Assembly (NCBI RefSeq): GCF_012911015.1
Contig: NZ_WVVV01000008.1
Location: forward strand, 1-61,132
Source: Chelativorans sp. ZYF759
GTDB taxonomy: Bacteria; Pseudomonadota; Alphaproteobacteria; Rhizobiales; Rhizobiaceae
Direction: 5' to 3'
DNA: 61,132 nt
Part shown: positions 15,603 through 24,215 of the stretch, piece by piece
Numbering within the stretch: position 1 is the first letter of the stretch
How the letters are laid out: each line of letters starts with the position of its first letter
Program-made: the position numbers and the translations under genes
Notes under the pieces: generated by a model
Database searches by the model: none
Told to the model about the DNA's origin: nothing
The model's input: only the letters and a program-made list of their open reading frames with translations

Positions 15603-17042
15603 ATGGACAAACCGGTTTCGCGCGATGTTTATCGCTCGTTTCGCAACAGTGCTGACTTCTTTTCCGAACTCGATGGCGAGGCTGTTGATGCAGTCGCGAC
15701 CGCGAGCTCCGACATTGCGTTGGTAATATCTCCCACCGGCCGCGTCGTCGACGTTTCCTATCGCGACAAGGACTACAAGCCTTGGGGGCTCGACCACTGG
15801 ATCGGGCGACCCTGGTCGGACACGGTCACCGTGGAGAGCCGCGAGAAGGTCGAGGAACTGCTGCTGGAAAGTCAGACCTCGCCATTGACCCGAACCCGCC
15901 AGCTCAATCACGGCAGGCAAGGTGGCCGTGACCTTCCCGTCGGCTACCGTATCGTCTCATTTCGCGGCCGCGAGAACAAGCTCGCTCTCGGAACCGACAT
16001 GCGCGGCCTGGCTGAAATGCAGCAGCGGCTGGTGCGTGCGCAAATCGAGATGGAGAAGGACTATCGCAAGATCCGCGATGTCGAATCCCGTTACCGTATC
16101 CTCTTTCAACTGGCCTACGAACCTTTGCTCGTGGTGGATTCCCAGTCCCTCAAGATCGTCGACGCCAACGAGGGTGCCGCCAGATTGCTTTCTCGTCCGG
16201 TCAAGAAGATCGTGGGGGCGTCGGCCTCCATCGCCTTCTCGCGGCAGGACCAGGCCCTCGCCCTCGAGACGCTTTCGGACATTTCGCGCAGGCGGCGCGA
16301 GGAGACCTTCAAGATCCGCGCCGCCACGCTGGATGAGGCGATGTCGGTAAGAGTCACGCCATTCCGTGAATTCGGCAAGACCAATCTGCTCGTGTGCTTC
16401 CTGGCGGGAGACAGGGCCGGCGCCGGTCTGTCTGTGGTCTCCAGCCTTCTGACAATCGCGCGAAACCTGCCCGATGCGATGGTCGTGACCGATGATGACG
16501 GCAAGATATTGGACGTCAATTCAGCCTTTCTCGACCTCGTCCGCGTCGTCTCTCCCGATCGGCTTGAGGGCAAGCCGCTGGACAACTGGCTCGGGGGCTC
16601 CGCCGTTGACCTCCAGGTGTTGATGGCAAATCTCCGGGAGCACGGGACGGTCCGCCGCTTCTCGTCGATCATGCGCGACGATCTTGGGGGCTCCGAAACG
16701 GTGGAAGTCTCCGCGACGCGCATCCAGGGAGAGCGCGGATCTGTCTTCGGCTTCTCCATACGCGAAACGATGCGCAACGATGCAATGGCGCCGACACTTC
16801 CGACTGGTTCGCCAACCACCGCAGCCCAGTTCACGGATCTCGTTGGGCGTGTGCCGCTGAAGGATCTCGTCCGCGACACGGCCGACATTATCGAGAAGCT
16901 GTGCATCGAGGCGGCGCTGAAGCTCACCGACAACAACCGCGCCTCGGCCGCCGACATGCTGGGTCTTTCACGACAGAGCCTCTACATCAAGCTGCGCCGA
17001 TACGGGATCACCGAGCCAGACGTGGATCATGGAGAAGATTGA
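15603..17042 (+). CDS. ppsR: PpsR/CrtJ, redox-responsive photosynthesis repressor
   Basis: A 479-residue transcription factor with three PAS domains (about 35-140, 155-270 and 280-390) and a C-terminal Fis-type helix-turn-helix (RASAADMLGLSRQSLYIKLRRYGI). It has exactly two cysteines, Cys265 (LLVCFLAG) and Cys434 (EKLCIEAA), matching the two conserved redox cysteines of the family, one in the third-PAS linker and one in the HTH. It represses bch, crt and puc genes under oxygen. Its last codons overlap a strong inverted repeat that may be its own binding site. Confidence 0.96.
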   Translation: MDKPVSRDVYRSFRNSADFFSELDGEAVDAVATASSDIALVISPTGRVVDVSYRDKDYKPWGLDHWIGRPWSDTVTVESREKVEELLLESQTSPLTRTRQLNHGRQGGRDLPVGYRIVSFRGRENKLALGTDMRGLAEMQQRLVRAQIEMEKDYRKIRDVESRYRILFQLAYEPLLVVDSQSLKIVDANEGAARLLSRPVKKIVGASASIAFSRQDQALALETLSDISRRRREETFKIRAATLDEAMSVRVTPFREFGKTNLLVCFLAGDRAGAGLSVVSSLLTIARNLPDAMVVTDDDGKILDVNSAFLDLVRVVSPDRLEGKPLDNWLGGSAVDLQVLMANLREHGTVRRFSSIMRDDLGGSETVEVSATRIQGERGSVFGFSIRETMRNDAMAPTLPTGSPTTAAQFTDLVGRVPLKDLVRDTADIIEKLCIEAALKLTDNNRASAADMLGLSRQSLYIKLRRYGITEPDVDHGED

Positions 17043-17070
17043 CACCCATTAGTGTCAATCAAGATTGACG
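17037..17070. promoter_or_regulatory. Three half-site PpsR-like operator upstream of bchG
   Basis: A perfect 9-bp dyad, GATTGACAC/GTGTCAATC with a 6-base spacer (17037-17060), shares its right arm with a second dyad, TGTCAATCAAGATTGACG (17053-17070). The result is three TGTCAAT-type half-sites in alternating orientation. It overlaps the ppsR stop codon and ends 29 bases before bchG. The 17053 element has the same TGT-N12-ACG form as the sites upstream of bchF. Confidence 0.62.
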
Positions 17071-17099
17071 TATCCTCCTGCTCGGCCTAAGCTCTGCCG

Positions 17100-18014
17100 A
17101 TGGACCGTCCTGCCGCAGCACGCCCAACCATCGGTGCACCGTCGCTTTCCGCGGCGATAGAGCTTCTCAAGCCGATCACATGGTTCGCGCCGATGTGGGC
17201 CTTCGCCTGCGGCACGGTTGCTTCCGGTGCCAGCCTCGAAGAGCGTTGGCCCTATATGCTGGCCGGCATGATGCTCGCCGGCCCCTTGATCTGTGGCACG
17301 AGCCAGGCCGTCAACGACTGGTACGATCGTCATGTCGACGCCATCAATGAACCCCATCGCGTCATCCCCTCTGGGCGGATGCCGGGCGCCTGGGGGCTGC
17401 GCATTGCCATTGCCAATACCATCCTGTCGCTGGCCTTTGCGGCGATCCTCGGCTGGTGGGTCATTGCCGCTGCCCTGGTCGGTCTCGCGCTTGCCTGGGC
17501 GTATAGCGCGCCGCCATTTCGGCTCAAGCGCAATGGCTGGTGGGGCAATTCCGCGGTTGGCCTGTGTTACGAGGGCCTGCCATGGTTCACCGCAGCGGCC
17601 GCCGCCATTGGCGCCTTTCCGGGCATGCCGACAGTGTGGATCGCCCTGCTCTACAGCATCGGCGCACATGGCATCATGACGCTCAACGACTTCAAGTCGG
17701 TCGAGGGCGATCGGCAGATGGGGCTCGACAGCCTGCCCGTCCTGCTCGGGCCCGAACGCGCAGCCCGTCTCGCCTGCTGGGTCATGGCCATGCCGCAGAT
17801 TGGTGTGATCGGCCTGCTCCTCCATTGGGGGTTTGCCTTCCATGCCGGCCTCGTCGGCCTCCTGCTTCTTCTCCAGTTGGTGTGCATGCTGCGCCTGCTC
17901 AAGGATCCGCGTCGCTTCGCTGCCTGGTACAACGCAACGGGGACCACGCTTTTCGTCACCGGCATGCTTGTCACCGCCTTTGCATTGCGCACCATGGCAA
18001 CCGGAGGCGCATGA
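17100..18014 (+). CDS. bchG: Bacteriochlorophyll synthase
   Basis: A 304-residue UbiA-family membrane prenyltransferase that esterifies bacteriochlorophyllide a with geranylgeranyl/phytyl diphosphate. Both Asp-rich motifs are present: NDWYDRHVDAINEPHRVIPSG (about 72-92) and LNDFKSVEGDRQMG (about 197-210). Eight or nine hydrophobic segments are seen. No strong Shine-Dalgarno sequence precedes the ATG, only 29 bases after the operator-like repeats. Its stop overlaps the next start. Confidence 0.97.
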   Translation: MDRPAAARPTIGAPSLSAAIELLKPITWFAPMWAFACGTVASGASLEERWPYMLAGMMLAGPLICGTSQAVNDWYDRHVDAINEPHRVIPSGRMPGAWGLRIAIANTILSLAFAAILGWWVIAAALVGLALAWAYSAPPFRLKRNGWWGNSAVGLCYEGLPWFTAAAAAIGAFPGMPTVWIALLYSIGAHGIMTLNDFKSVEGDRQMGLDSLPVLLGPERAARLACWVMAMPQIGVIGLLLHWGFAFHAGLVGLLLLLQLVCMLRLLKDPRRFAAWYNATGTTLFVTGMLVTAFALRTMATGGA

Positions 18015-19348
18015 TGGGCGGCACCCTGGGCTGGATGGGCATCTTCAGGCTGGGCCTCGTCCAGACGTCGATTGGCTCGATCGTCGTCCTCGTTACCGCG
18101 ACGTTGAACCGGGTCATGGTGGTCGAACTGTCGATGGCCGCGGTCATTCCAGGGCTGCTGGTCGGACTGCATTACGGCGTCCAGCTTCTGCGTCCTCTGT
18201 GGGGGCATGCCTCCGACGTGGGCGGCAGACGGACGCGCTGGATCGTTGGCGGCGTCGCCCTTCTGGGCCTTGGCGCCGCCGGCGCCTCCGTCGCCATCGC
18301 GGTGATGGCGCACAATGCGGTTCTGGGTCTCGTGCTTGCCTTCCTCGACTTCGTGCTCATCGGCGTCGGCGTCGGCGCAGCTGGCACCTCGCTGCTTGCG
18401 CTTCTCGCCTCCAGCGTGGCACCCGAGCGCCGCCCGGCGGCCGCAACCATCGTCTGGCTGATGATGATTGCCGGCATGGCGGTGACGGCGACTGTCGCCG
18501 GCGGCCTGCTGGAGCCGTTCTCCTTCGGTCGGCTCATCGGCGTGGTGACGCTGACGGGGGCCGCCGCGGTCGCGCTGACCGTGCTGGCGTTGTGGGGGAT
18601 CGAACAATCCCTGGCGCGGGCTTCCCAAGCGCGTCCTGCAAGGCAGCCCGTATCCTTCCGCCGCAGCCTGGCTGACGCTTGGGCGGATCCGAAGGCGCGG
18701 CTCTTCACGATTTTCGTCTTCGTCTCCATGCTCGCCTTCAGTGCGCAGGATCTGATCCTCGAGCCGTTCGCCGGTCTCGTCTTCGGCTGGACACCAGGCG
18801 AGACGACCAGGCTCGCCGGCGTGCAGCATGGCGGCGTCTTCCTCGGCATGGTGCTCACCGGTGTGGCCGGAAGCCTGCTGTCGAAGCGCTACCCCGGCGC
18901 GCTTCGCGTCTTCACCGTCGGGGGCTGTCTCGCCTCCGCGCTGGCGCTTTGCTGCCTGACGCTTGCCGCAGCCCAGCCCGAAATCTGGCCACTCGGGGTG
19001 AATGTCTTTGCGCTTGGTTTCGCCAACGGTGTGTTCGCTGTCGCCGCGATCGGCTCGATGATGGCGCTGGCAGGTGCTGCCGGGCCCGAGCGTACCGGCA
19101 TGCGAATGGGGCTGTGGGGCGCGGCCCAGGCGATCGCCTTCGGCCTTGGCGGCCTCCTCGGCACGGTCCTGGTCGACCTCTCGCGCTGGCTCACCGGCGA
19201 GATCGCCTTCTCCTACGGCCTCGTCTTCTTGGCCGAGGCGCTGGCCTTCCTCGCCGCCGCCGCGCTTGCCTCCCGCGTCGCGATCATGCGGCGCCAGACA
19301 CATTCCGCCCTGGTTGAAACCGTCGCCCATGCGACGCCTGCCGAATGA
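18011..19348 (+). CDS. PucC/BCD-family transporter-like protein (bch2 type)
   Basis: A 445-residue, 12-helix MFS-fold protein. Its N-terminus (RLGLVQTSIGSIVVLV, TLNRVMVVEL, RPLWGHASDVGGRRTRW) parallels LhaA at 4365-5795, so the two are paralogs. In PGCs the copy between bchG and bchP is often named bch2 or pucC-like and is thought to help pigment delivery to antenna. The start (MMGGTLGW) gives an ATGA overlap with bchG; a much longer in-frame extension lies entirely inside bchG and is not coding. Confidence 0.93.
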   Translation: MMGGTLGWMGIFRLGLVQTSIGSIVVLVTATLNRVMVVELSMAAVIPGLLVGLHYGVQLLRPLWGHASDVGGRRTRWIVGGVALLGLGAAGASVAIAVMAHNAVLGLVLAFLDFVLIGVGVGAAGTSLLALLASSVAPERRPAAATIVWLMMIAGMAVTATVAGGLLEPFSFGRLIGVVTLTGAAAVALTVLALWGIEQSLARASQARPARQPVSFRRSLADAWADPKARLFTIFVFVSMLAFSAQDLILEPFAGLVFGWTPGETTRLAGVQHGGVFLGMVLTGVAGSLLSKRYPGALRVFTVGGCLASALALCCLTLAAAQPEIWPLGVNVFALGFANGVFAVAAIGSMMALAGAAGPERTGMRMGLWGAAQAIAFGLGGLLGTVLVDLSRWLTGEIAFSYGLVFLAEALAFLAAAALASRVAIMRRQTHSALVETVAHATPAE

Positions 19349-19356
19349 GGTGAGCC

Positions 19357-20535
19357 ATGCAATCCACCCGTCATGATGCCATCGTTGTCGGCGGCGGCCC
19401 CGCCGGGGCGACTGCCGCACACCTCCTCGCCAATGCCGGGCATTCGGTTCTGCTCATCGACCGGCCCGGTCGCATAAAGCCTTGCGGCGGCGCGATACCG
19501 CCCCGACTCCTTGCCGATTTCGACATCCCCGTGGAGTTGCTCGCCGGGCGCGTCGGCGGCGCGCGGATCATCTCGCCTTCGGGAGTCGAAGTCGACATGG
19601 CGATCGAGGGGTCCTATGTCGGCATGGTCGACCGCGACCGGTTCGACCCGTGGCTGAGACAGCGGGCAGCGGCAAGCGGCGTTGTCGTCGCCGAGGGTCG
19701 TTTCGAAGCCTTGCGGCGGCTGTCGGACGGCCAGGTCGAGATCGTCTATTCACAGGCAGGCCAGCGGAAAACTGCGGTGACAAGACTGGTTGTGGGAGCC
19801 GATGGCGCCAACTCGCAGGTCCGCCGTCAGGCCATGGGGCCGGACAGACGCCCACCTTACGTCTTTGCCTATCACGAGATCGTCCGTACGCCGTCTGCCC
19901 TCACGGGTTTCGACGGCAGCAATTGCGAGGTCTACTACCAGGGGCGCATCTCGCCCGACTTCTACGGCTGGGTCTTCCCACATGGCGACACCACCAGCGT
20001 TGGCGTTGGCTCCGCCGTCAAGGGCCATGACCTGAAGCGGGCCACGGGACTTCTGCGCGAGGCGAGCGGCCTAGCCGATTGCGAAACCATCCGGGAGGAA
20101 GGCGCGCCACTGCCGCTCAAGCCGCTCAAGCGTTGGGACGATGGCCGCAACGTGGTGCTTGCCGGTGACGCGGCCGGTGTCGTCGCTCCTGCCTCGGGAG
20201 AAGGCATCTATTATGCCATGGTGGCAGGCCGCCTTGCTGCGGAAGGTGGTGCAGCCTTTCTCGCCACGGGCTCTGCTCGCGCACTCGCGACGGCACGCAG
20301 CAAATTCATGCGCGAGCATGGACGCGTTTTCATGATCCTCGGACTTATGCAGGGCTTCTGGTACAAGTCCGACCGCCGGAGGGAGCGCTTCGTGGCGATC
20401 TGCACGGATCCGGACGTGCAGAGGCTGACCTGGGAATCCTACCTCAACAAGCGTCTGGTGCGGACCGATCCGCTGGCCCACATGCGCGTCTTCTTCAAGG
20501 ACCTCGCCCACATGGCCCGATTGGCCGTGCCCTGA
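19357..20535 (+). CDS. bchP: Geranylgeranyl diphosphate/bacteriochlorophyll reductase
   Basis: A 392-residue flavoprotein that reduces the geranylgeranyl tail to phytyl. The FAD motif GGGPAGATAAHLLANAG starts at about residue 12, followed by IKPCGGAIPPRLL. A second FAD block, VVLAGDAAGVVAPASGEGIYYAM, lies in the C-terminal half. A GAGGTGA site is positioned before the ATG, 8 bases after the upstream stop. It is the last PGC gene on this side; the usual idi or crt neighbours are absent. Confidence 0.96.
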   Translation: MQSTRHDAIVVGGGPAGATAAHLLANAGHSVLLIDRPGRIKPCGGAIPPRLLADFDIPVELLAGRVGGARIISPSGVEVDMAIEGSYVGMVDRDRFDPWLRQRAAASGVVVAEGRFEALRRLSDGQVEIVYSQAGQRKTAVTRLVVGADGANSQVRRQAMGPDRRPPYVFAYHEIVRTPSALTGFDGSNCEVYYQGRISPDFYGWVFPHGDTTSVGVGSAVKGHDLKRATGLLREASGLADCETIREEGAPLPLKPLKRWDDGRNVVLAGDAAGVVAPASGEGIYYAMVAGRLAAEGGAAFLATGSARALATARSKFMREHGRVFMILGLMQGFWYKSDRRRERFVAICTDPDVQRLTWESYLNKRLVRTDPLAHMRVFFKDLAHMARLAVP

Positions 20536-20580
20536 CGGGCTGCCAGCGCCTCTGTGCCCGTTGGGGCTAGAGCGTTCTAG
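20535..20580. terminator. Weak hairpins between convergent genes
   Basis: Between the convergent bchP and racemase genes there are two small dyads: ACGGGC/GCCCGT (20535-20561) and CTAGA/TCTAG (20567-20580, which includes the racemase stop). Neither is followed by a T tract, so termination here is only suggested by position. Confidence 0.25.
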
Positions 20581-21275
20581 TCCTTGCTTCGCGGCCAGCC
20601 ATAGGCGCCCGCCTTGCTGGTCGCAAAACCCGCCTGAACCAGTCCTTCGATGATCTTGAGGCCGGCCAGGCAACCGTCGATTACCGGAACGCCCGCCTCA
20701 TCCGAGAGCCAGCCTGTCAGATCCGCCATGCCTGCGCAGCCCAGAATGATCGCGTCGCTGCCATCCGCCGCCACTGCCCGGCAGACCGCATCCCGCACGA
20801 CCATGCGCGCTTCCGGGTCGTGCTCCAGCGCCAACACCGCAATGTCGGCGGCGTGTACCCGCCGGCATCGTCTTTCCATACCGTAGCGCAGCGCCAGATC
20901 TTCGATGATGGGCACCGATCTCGACAGCGTCGTTACAACCGAAAAACGTGCTGCAAGTATGCTTGCCGCCTGCATGGCTGCTTCGCAGATGCCAATCACC
21001 GGTCCTGCGGCAATCTCCCGCGCCGCGCCGATGCCCGGGTCGTCGAAGCAGGCGATAACCGTGCCCCGGTTGCCCCGCCGCTCTTCATCTCTGATGATTT
21101 CGAGCATGGCCAATACGCTCGCTGCCTCGTCGTAATGGCCTTCTATGCTGGCGGGCGTCGATGCCGGGTTGCAGAAGGTCAATTCGCTGGCAGGCGCTGC
21201 GAAAGGCACGAGTGAACGCGCGACCTTGTCGGTCATTGCGGCCGTCGAATTCGGATTGAGCACAAGTATCTTCAT
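20577..21275 (-). CDS. Asp/Glu/hydantoin racemase family protein
   Basis: A 232-residue protein starting [20 protein letters not shown], the N-terminus typical of the hydantoin/Asp-Glu racemase superfamily. The two catalytic-type cysteines are Cys76 (VIACFDDPG) and Cys180 (ILGCAGM). It overlaps the upstream ABC ATPase gene by 4 bases and is the last gene of a dipeptide-type transporter operon. It may therefore racemise an imported amino acid or hydantoin derivative; the exact substrate cannot be told from sequence. Confidence 0.85.
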   Translation of the reverse strand: MKILVLNPNSTAAMTDKVARSLVPFAAPASELTFCNPASTPASIEGHYDEAASVLAMLEIIRDEERRGNRGTVIACFDDPGIGAAREIAAGPVIGICEAAMQAASILAARFSVVTTLSRSVPIIEDLALRYGMERRCRRVHAADIAVLALEHDPEARMVVRDAVCRAVAADGSDAIILGCAGMADLTGWLSDEAGVPVIDGCLAGLKIIEGLVQAGFATSKAGAYGWPRSKD

Positions 21276-22276
21276 GCCGGCGTCGGCTGCAAAGAGGCGA
21301 TCTTTTCCGACGCCGTCTTCTCGGCGAAGATGCAGCGCGCCATCCGCCGTTCACCGAGGTCGACTTCGGGCGGCCGCTGGATGGCGCAGGATGCCACGGC
21401 AAAGCGGCAGCGTGGTTCGAAGGAGCAGGCCTGTGGCGGCTGGCTGAGCGAGGGCGGCGCTCCCGGAATTGTTGTCAGTCGCTCCCCCCGGCGGGCCCCC
21501 AGCACGGTAGAGGAGAGCAGGCCCTGGGCGTAAGGGTGGCGCGGATCGCGAACCAGGTTTGCGAGCGTTCCTGTCTCTGCGACTTTGCCTGCATACATAA
21601 CTGAAACGCGGTCGCAGATCTCCACCGCGACACCCAGATCGTGAGTCACGAAGATGACCGACATGCCCATCTCCGCCTGCAATTCGCGCAGCAGAAGCAG
21701 AATCTGGATCTGGACCGTTGCGTCGAGCGCTGTGGTCGGTTCGTCCGCCAGGAGGATTTTCGGCTTGCAGGCGAGCGCAAGCGCGATCATCGCGCGCTGT
21801 CGCATGCCGCCGGACATCTCGTGGGGATAGGCGTCGAGCCGGCGCTTGGGCGAGGGGATGCGCACCCGCTCCAGCATCTCAAGAGCGCGTTCGCGTCCCT
21901 CGGCCATGCTCTTGCCTTCGTGGCGCACGACTGATTCCGCGATCTGGGCGCCAATCGTGTAGACTGGGTCGAGAGCGAGGGCGGGTTCCTGGAAGATCAT
22001 GGATACGACCTTGCCGCGCATGGCAGACAATTCGTCGTCCTTCATCGCAAGCACGTCGCGCCCATCCACCTCGATCGAGCCTGCGATGCGCGTCCGCTTG
22101 CGCGGGAGGAGCCGCATCAGCGCGCGCATGGTGACACTTTTGCCAGAGCCGGATTCCCCGAGCAGACCCAGGACTTCGCCCTGCCGGACTTCCAGGCTCA
22201 CGCCGTTCACCGCATGGACGGTGCGCTCCCCGTGGAAGGAGACGGTGAGATCCCTTACCGAGACGACAGGCTTCAT
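21272..22276 (-). CDS. Peptide-type ABC transporter ATPase (DppD/OppD-like)
   Basis: A 334-residue ATPase with Walker A GESGSGKS, signature [15 protein letters not shown] and Walker [14 protein letters not shown]. The C-terminal oligopeptide-transporter extension has a Cys-rich block, [20 protein letters not shown]. The start [10 protein letters not shown] overlaps the upstream ATPase stop by 4 bases. It energises the permease pair at 23324-25160. Confidence 0.94.
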   Translation of the reverse strand: MKPVVSVRDLTVSFHGERTVHAVNGVSLEVRQGEVLGLLGESGSGKSVTMRALMRLLPRKRTRIAGSIEVDGRDVLAMKDDELSAMRGKVVSMIFQEPALALDPVYTIGAQIAESVVRHEGKSMAEGRERALEMLERVRIPSPKRRLDAYPHEMSGGMRQRAMIALALACKPKILLADEPTTALDATVQIQILLLLRELQAEMGMSVIFVTHDLGVAVEICDRVSVMYAGKVAETGTLANLVRDPRHPYAQGLLSSTVLGARRGERLTTIPGAPPSLSQPPQACSFEPRCRFAVASCAIQRPPEVDLGERRMARCIFAEKTASEKIASLQPTPA

Positions 22277-23322
22277 GAGACCACCTCGAACTGGAGCGCC
22301 CGGGTGCCCGTGGCGCGCGAATGGCCTGAACCCGGCTCGTACATGAGGCAGGAGACCGCATGGGCCGTGTCGACAGTCGAGAGGCGCGGACGCGTCGAAG
22401 CGCAAATCTCTTCCGCGAAAGGGCAGCGCGTGTGGAAGCGGCAACCGGCGGGAGGATCGATCGGATTCGGCGGGTCACCGGCAAGAGGCGCTTCCTGGGT
22501 TCGCGCATCGGGGTCGAGCGTCGGCATGGAGGCGAGCAGCGCGGCAGTATAGGGGTGGCGGGGATTGGCCCACATCTCGTCCACCGGACCTATCTCGACG
22601 ACCTCGCCCAGATACATGACCAGCACCCGGTCGGAGATATAGCGCACAACGTTGAGATCGTGGCTGATGAACACGTAGGTCAGGCCGAAATCGCGCTTCA
22701 GATCGATCAGCAAATTGAGTACCTGCGCCTCGACGGATTTGTCGAGTGCTGACACCGCCTCGTCCAGCAACACGATGCGCGGCCTGAGTGCCAGCGCGCG
22801 GGCAATGTTCACGCGCTGGCGCTGGCCGCCGGAGAGTTCGTGCGGGTACCGGTTGGCGAAGGTCTCCGGCTTCAGGCCCACCCGATTGAGGAGATCGCGC
22901 GCAAGCGCTCGCGCGTCTTGGTTGGGTTCGCCATGCACCCTGGGGCCGAAGGCGATGGAATCCTCGATGGTCAGTCTCGGGTTGAGTGAAGCATAGGAAT
23001 CCTGGAACACCATCTGCATGCGCCGGCGCAGTTCGCGCAGTGAAAGCGACGGCCCGACGGGCTCCCCGTCATAGACGATGGTGCCAGCATCCGGTGCGAT
23101 CAGGTGCATCAGAAGCCGCGCGGTCGTTGACTTCCCGCAGCCCGATTCACCCACGATGCCCAGCGTCTCGCCCTTGGCGACCTCGAAATCTATGTCGTCG
23201 ACGGCCCGCACGACCTGCTTCTTGCCAAACAGCCCGCCGCCCACGGGGAAGTGTTTTCTCAAGCCCTTGATGGACAGGAGGCTCTGGCGCGGCCCGCCCA
23301 TATCCTTGGTGGATTCAAGCAT
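22273..23322 (-). CDS. Peptide-type ABC transporter ATPase (DppF/OppF-like)
   Basis: A 349-residue ATPase with Walker A GESGCGKS, the OppF-type VFQDSYASLNPRLTIEDSI stretch, signature LSGGQRQRVNIARAL and the C-terminal Cys block GCRFHTRCPFAEEICAS. It begins one base after the permease upstream stops and overlaps the next ATPase by 4 bases. With the other ATPase it forms the heterodimeric motor of the transporter. Confidence 0.94.
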   Translation of the reverse strand: MLESTKDMGGPRQSLLSIKGLRKHFPVGGGLFGKKQVVRAVDDIDFEVAKGETLGIVGESGCGKSTTARLLMHLIAPDAGTIVYDGEPVGPSLSLRELRRRMQMVFQDSYASLNPRLTIEDSIAFGPRVHGEPNQDARALARDLLNRVGLKPETFANRYPHELSGGQRQRVNIARALALRPRIVLLDEAVSALDKSVEAQVLNLLIDLKRDFGLTYVFISHDLNVVRYISDRVLVMYLGEVVEIGPVDEMWANPRHPYTAALLASMPTLDPDARTQEAPLAGDPPNPIDPPAGCRFHTRCPFAEEICASTRPRLSTVDTAHAVSCLMYEPGSGHSRATGTRALQFEVVS

Positions 23323-23323
23323 C

Positions 23324-24211
23324 TCAGTTCCTTATGTCCATCGCGCTGCGCAACCCGTCGCTTAGAAGATTGAAGCCGATCGAGACCGCGAAGATCATCA
23401 CGCCGGGAAGCGCAGCAAGCCACGGATTGACGTAGATCGCGGTCCGCAACGTGTTGAGCATCAGGCCCCATTCTGGCTGCGGCGGGCGCGTGCCAAGCCC
23501 GAGAAACGAGAGCCCGGCGGCCAGGATCATGGAGACCGAGATCAGGCTGGTGGCGTAGACGAAGATCGGGCCCAGCACGTTGCCCATGACGTGGACCCGC
23601 ATGATGGTCATGGCGCCCGCGCCGGAGGCACGGGCCGCATCCACGAAGTCGAGATTGCGCACGCTGGTTGTCACGCTTTCCGCCACCCGTGCGATGGGAG
23701 GGATGAAGACGATGGTCAGCGAGACGATCGAATTGAGGATGCCGGCGCCGAGCGCGCCCGATATGGCAATCGCCAGCAGCACCGACGGGAAGGCGTAGAA
23801 CACGTCGATTGTGCGCATGATGGCCGAATTGGCCCAACCGCCATTGTAACCCGCGATCACCCCGAGCAGCGTTCCGATGATGAAGGCGTTGAAAACGGGC
23901 AAGATACCAATGAGCAGGCTCAGTCGGCCGCCATGGATAAGGCGCGAGAGCATGTCTCGTCCAAGTTCGTCGGTGCCCAGCGGATGGCCTGCCGTGCCAA
24001 AGGGCTGCAGCCGCCGGATCATCGAGCCCTGATAGGGATCGGGCAGCCCGAGATAGGGCGCGAAGATGGCGGCCAGGAAGATCAGCCCCAGCATGCCCGC
24101 GCAGATCATGGAGACGGGATCACGCGTGAGCCGCTTGCCGACTGTCCCCCAATAACCGCGGCGCTTTTCGGCCACGGCGATCTCGGTCAGCGGTTCTGTC
24201 GCAATGGCCAT
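23324..24211 (-). CDS. Peptide-type ABC transporter permease (DppC-like)
   Basis: A 295-residue inner-membrane permease with an N-terminal cytoplasmic segment, the OppC-type HPLGTDELGRDMLSRLIHGGR motif, and an EAA-like loop, DAARASGAGAMTIMRVHV. About six membrane helices are seen. It forms the translocation channel with the adjacent DppB-like protein, whose gene ends only 4 bases upstream. Confidence 0.94.
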   Translation of the reverse strand: MAIATEPLTEIAVAEKRRGYWGTVGKRLTRDPVSMICAGMLGLIFLAAIFAPYLGLPDPYQGSMIRRLQPFGTAGHPLGTDELGRDMLSRLIHGGRLSLLIGILPVFNAFIIGTLLGVIAGYNGGWANSAIMRTIDVFYAFPSVLLAIAISGALGAGILNSIVSLTIVFIPPIARVAESVTTSVRNLDFVDAARASGAGAMTIMRVHVMGNVLGPIFVYATSLISVSMILAAGLSFLGLGTRPPQPEWGLMLNTLRTAIYVNPWLAALPGVMIFAVSIGFNLLSDGLRSAMDIRN

Positions 24212-24215
24212 CTTT

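Noticed and set aside
17540..18010. In-frame upstream extension of the pucC/bch2-like protein
   Set aside because: The extension reads through bchG in another frame. The ATGA overlap at 18011 is the expected start.
17651..19420. Open frame of nearly 590 codons on the minus strand
   Set aside because: It lies opposite the pucC/bch2-like gene and shows no family motif.
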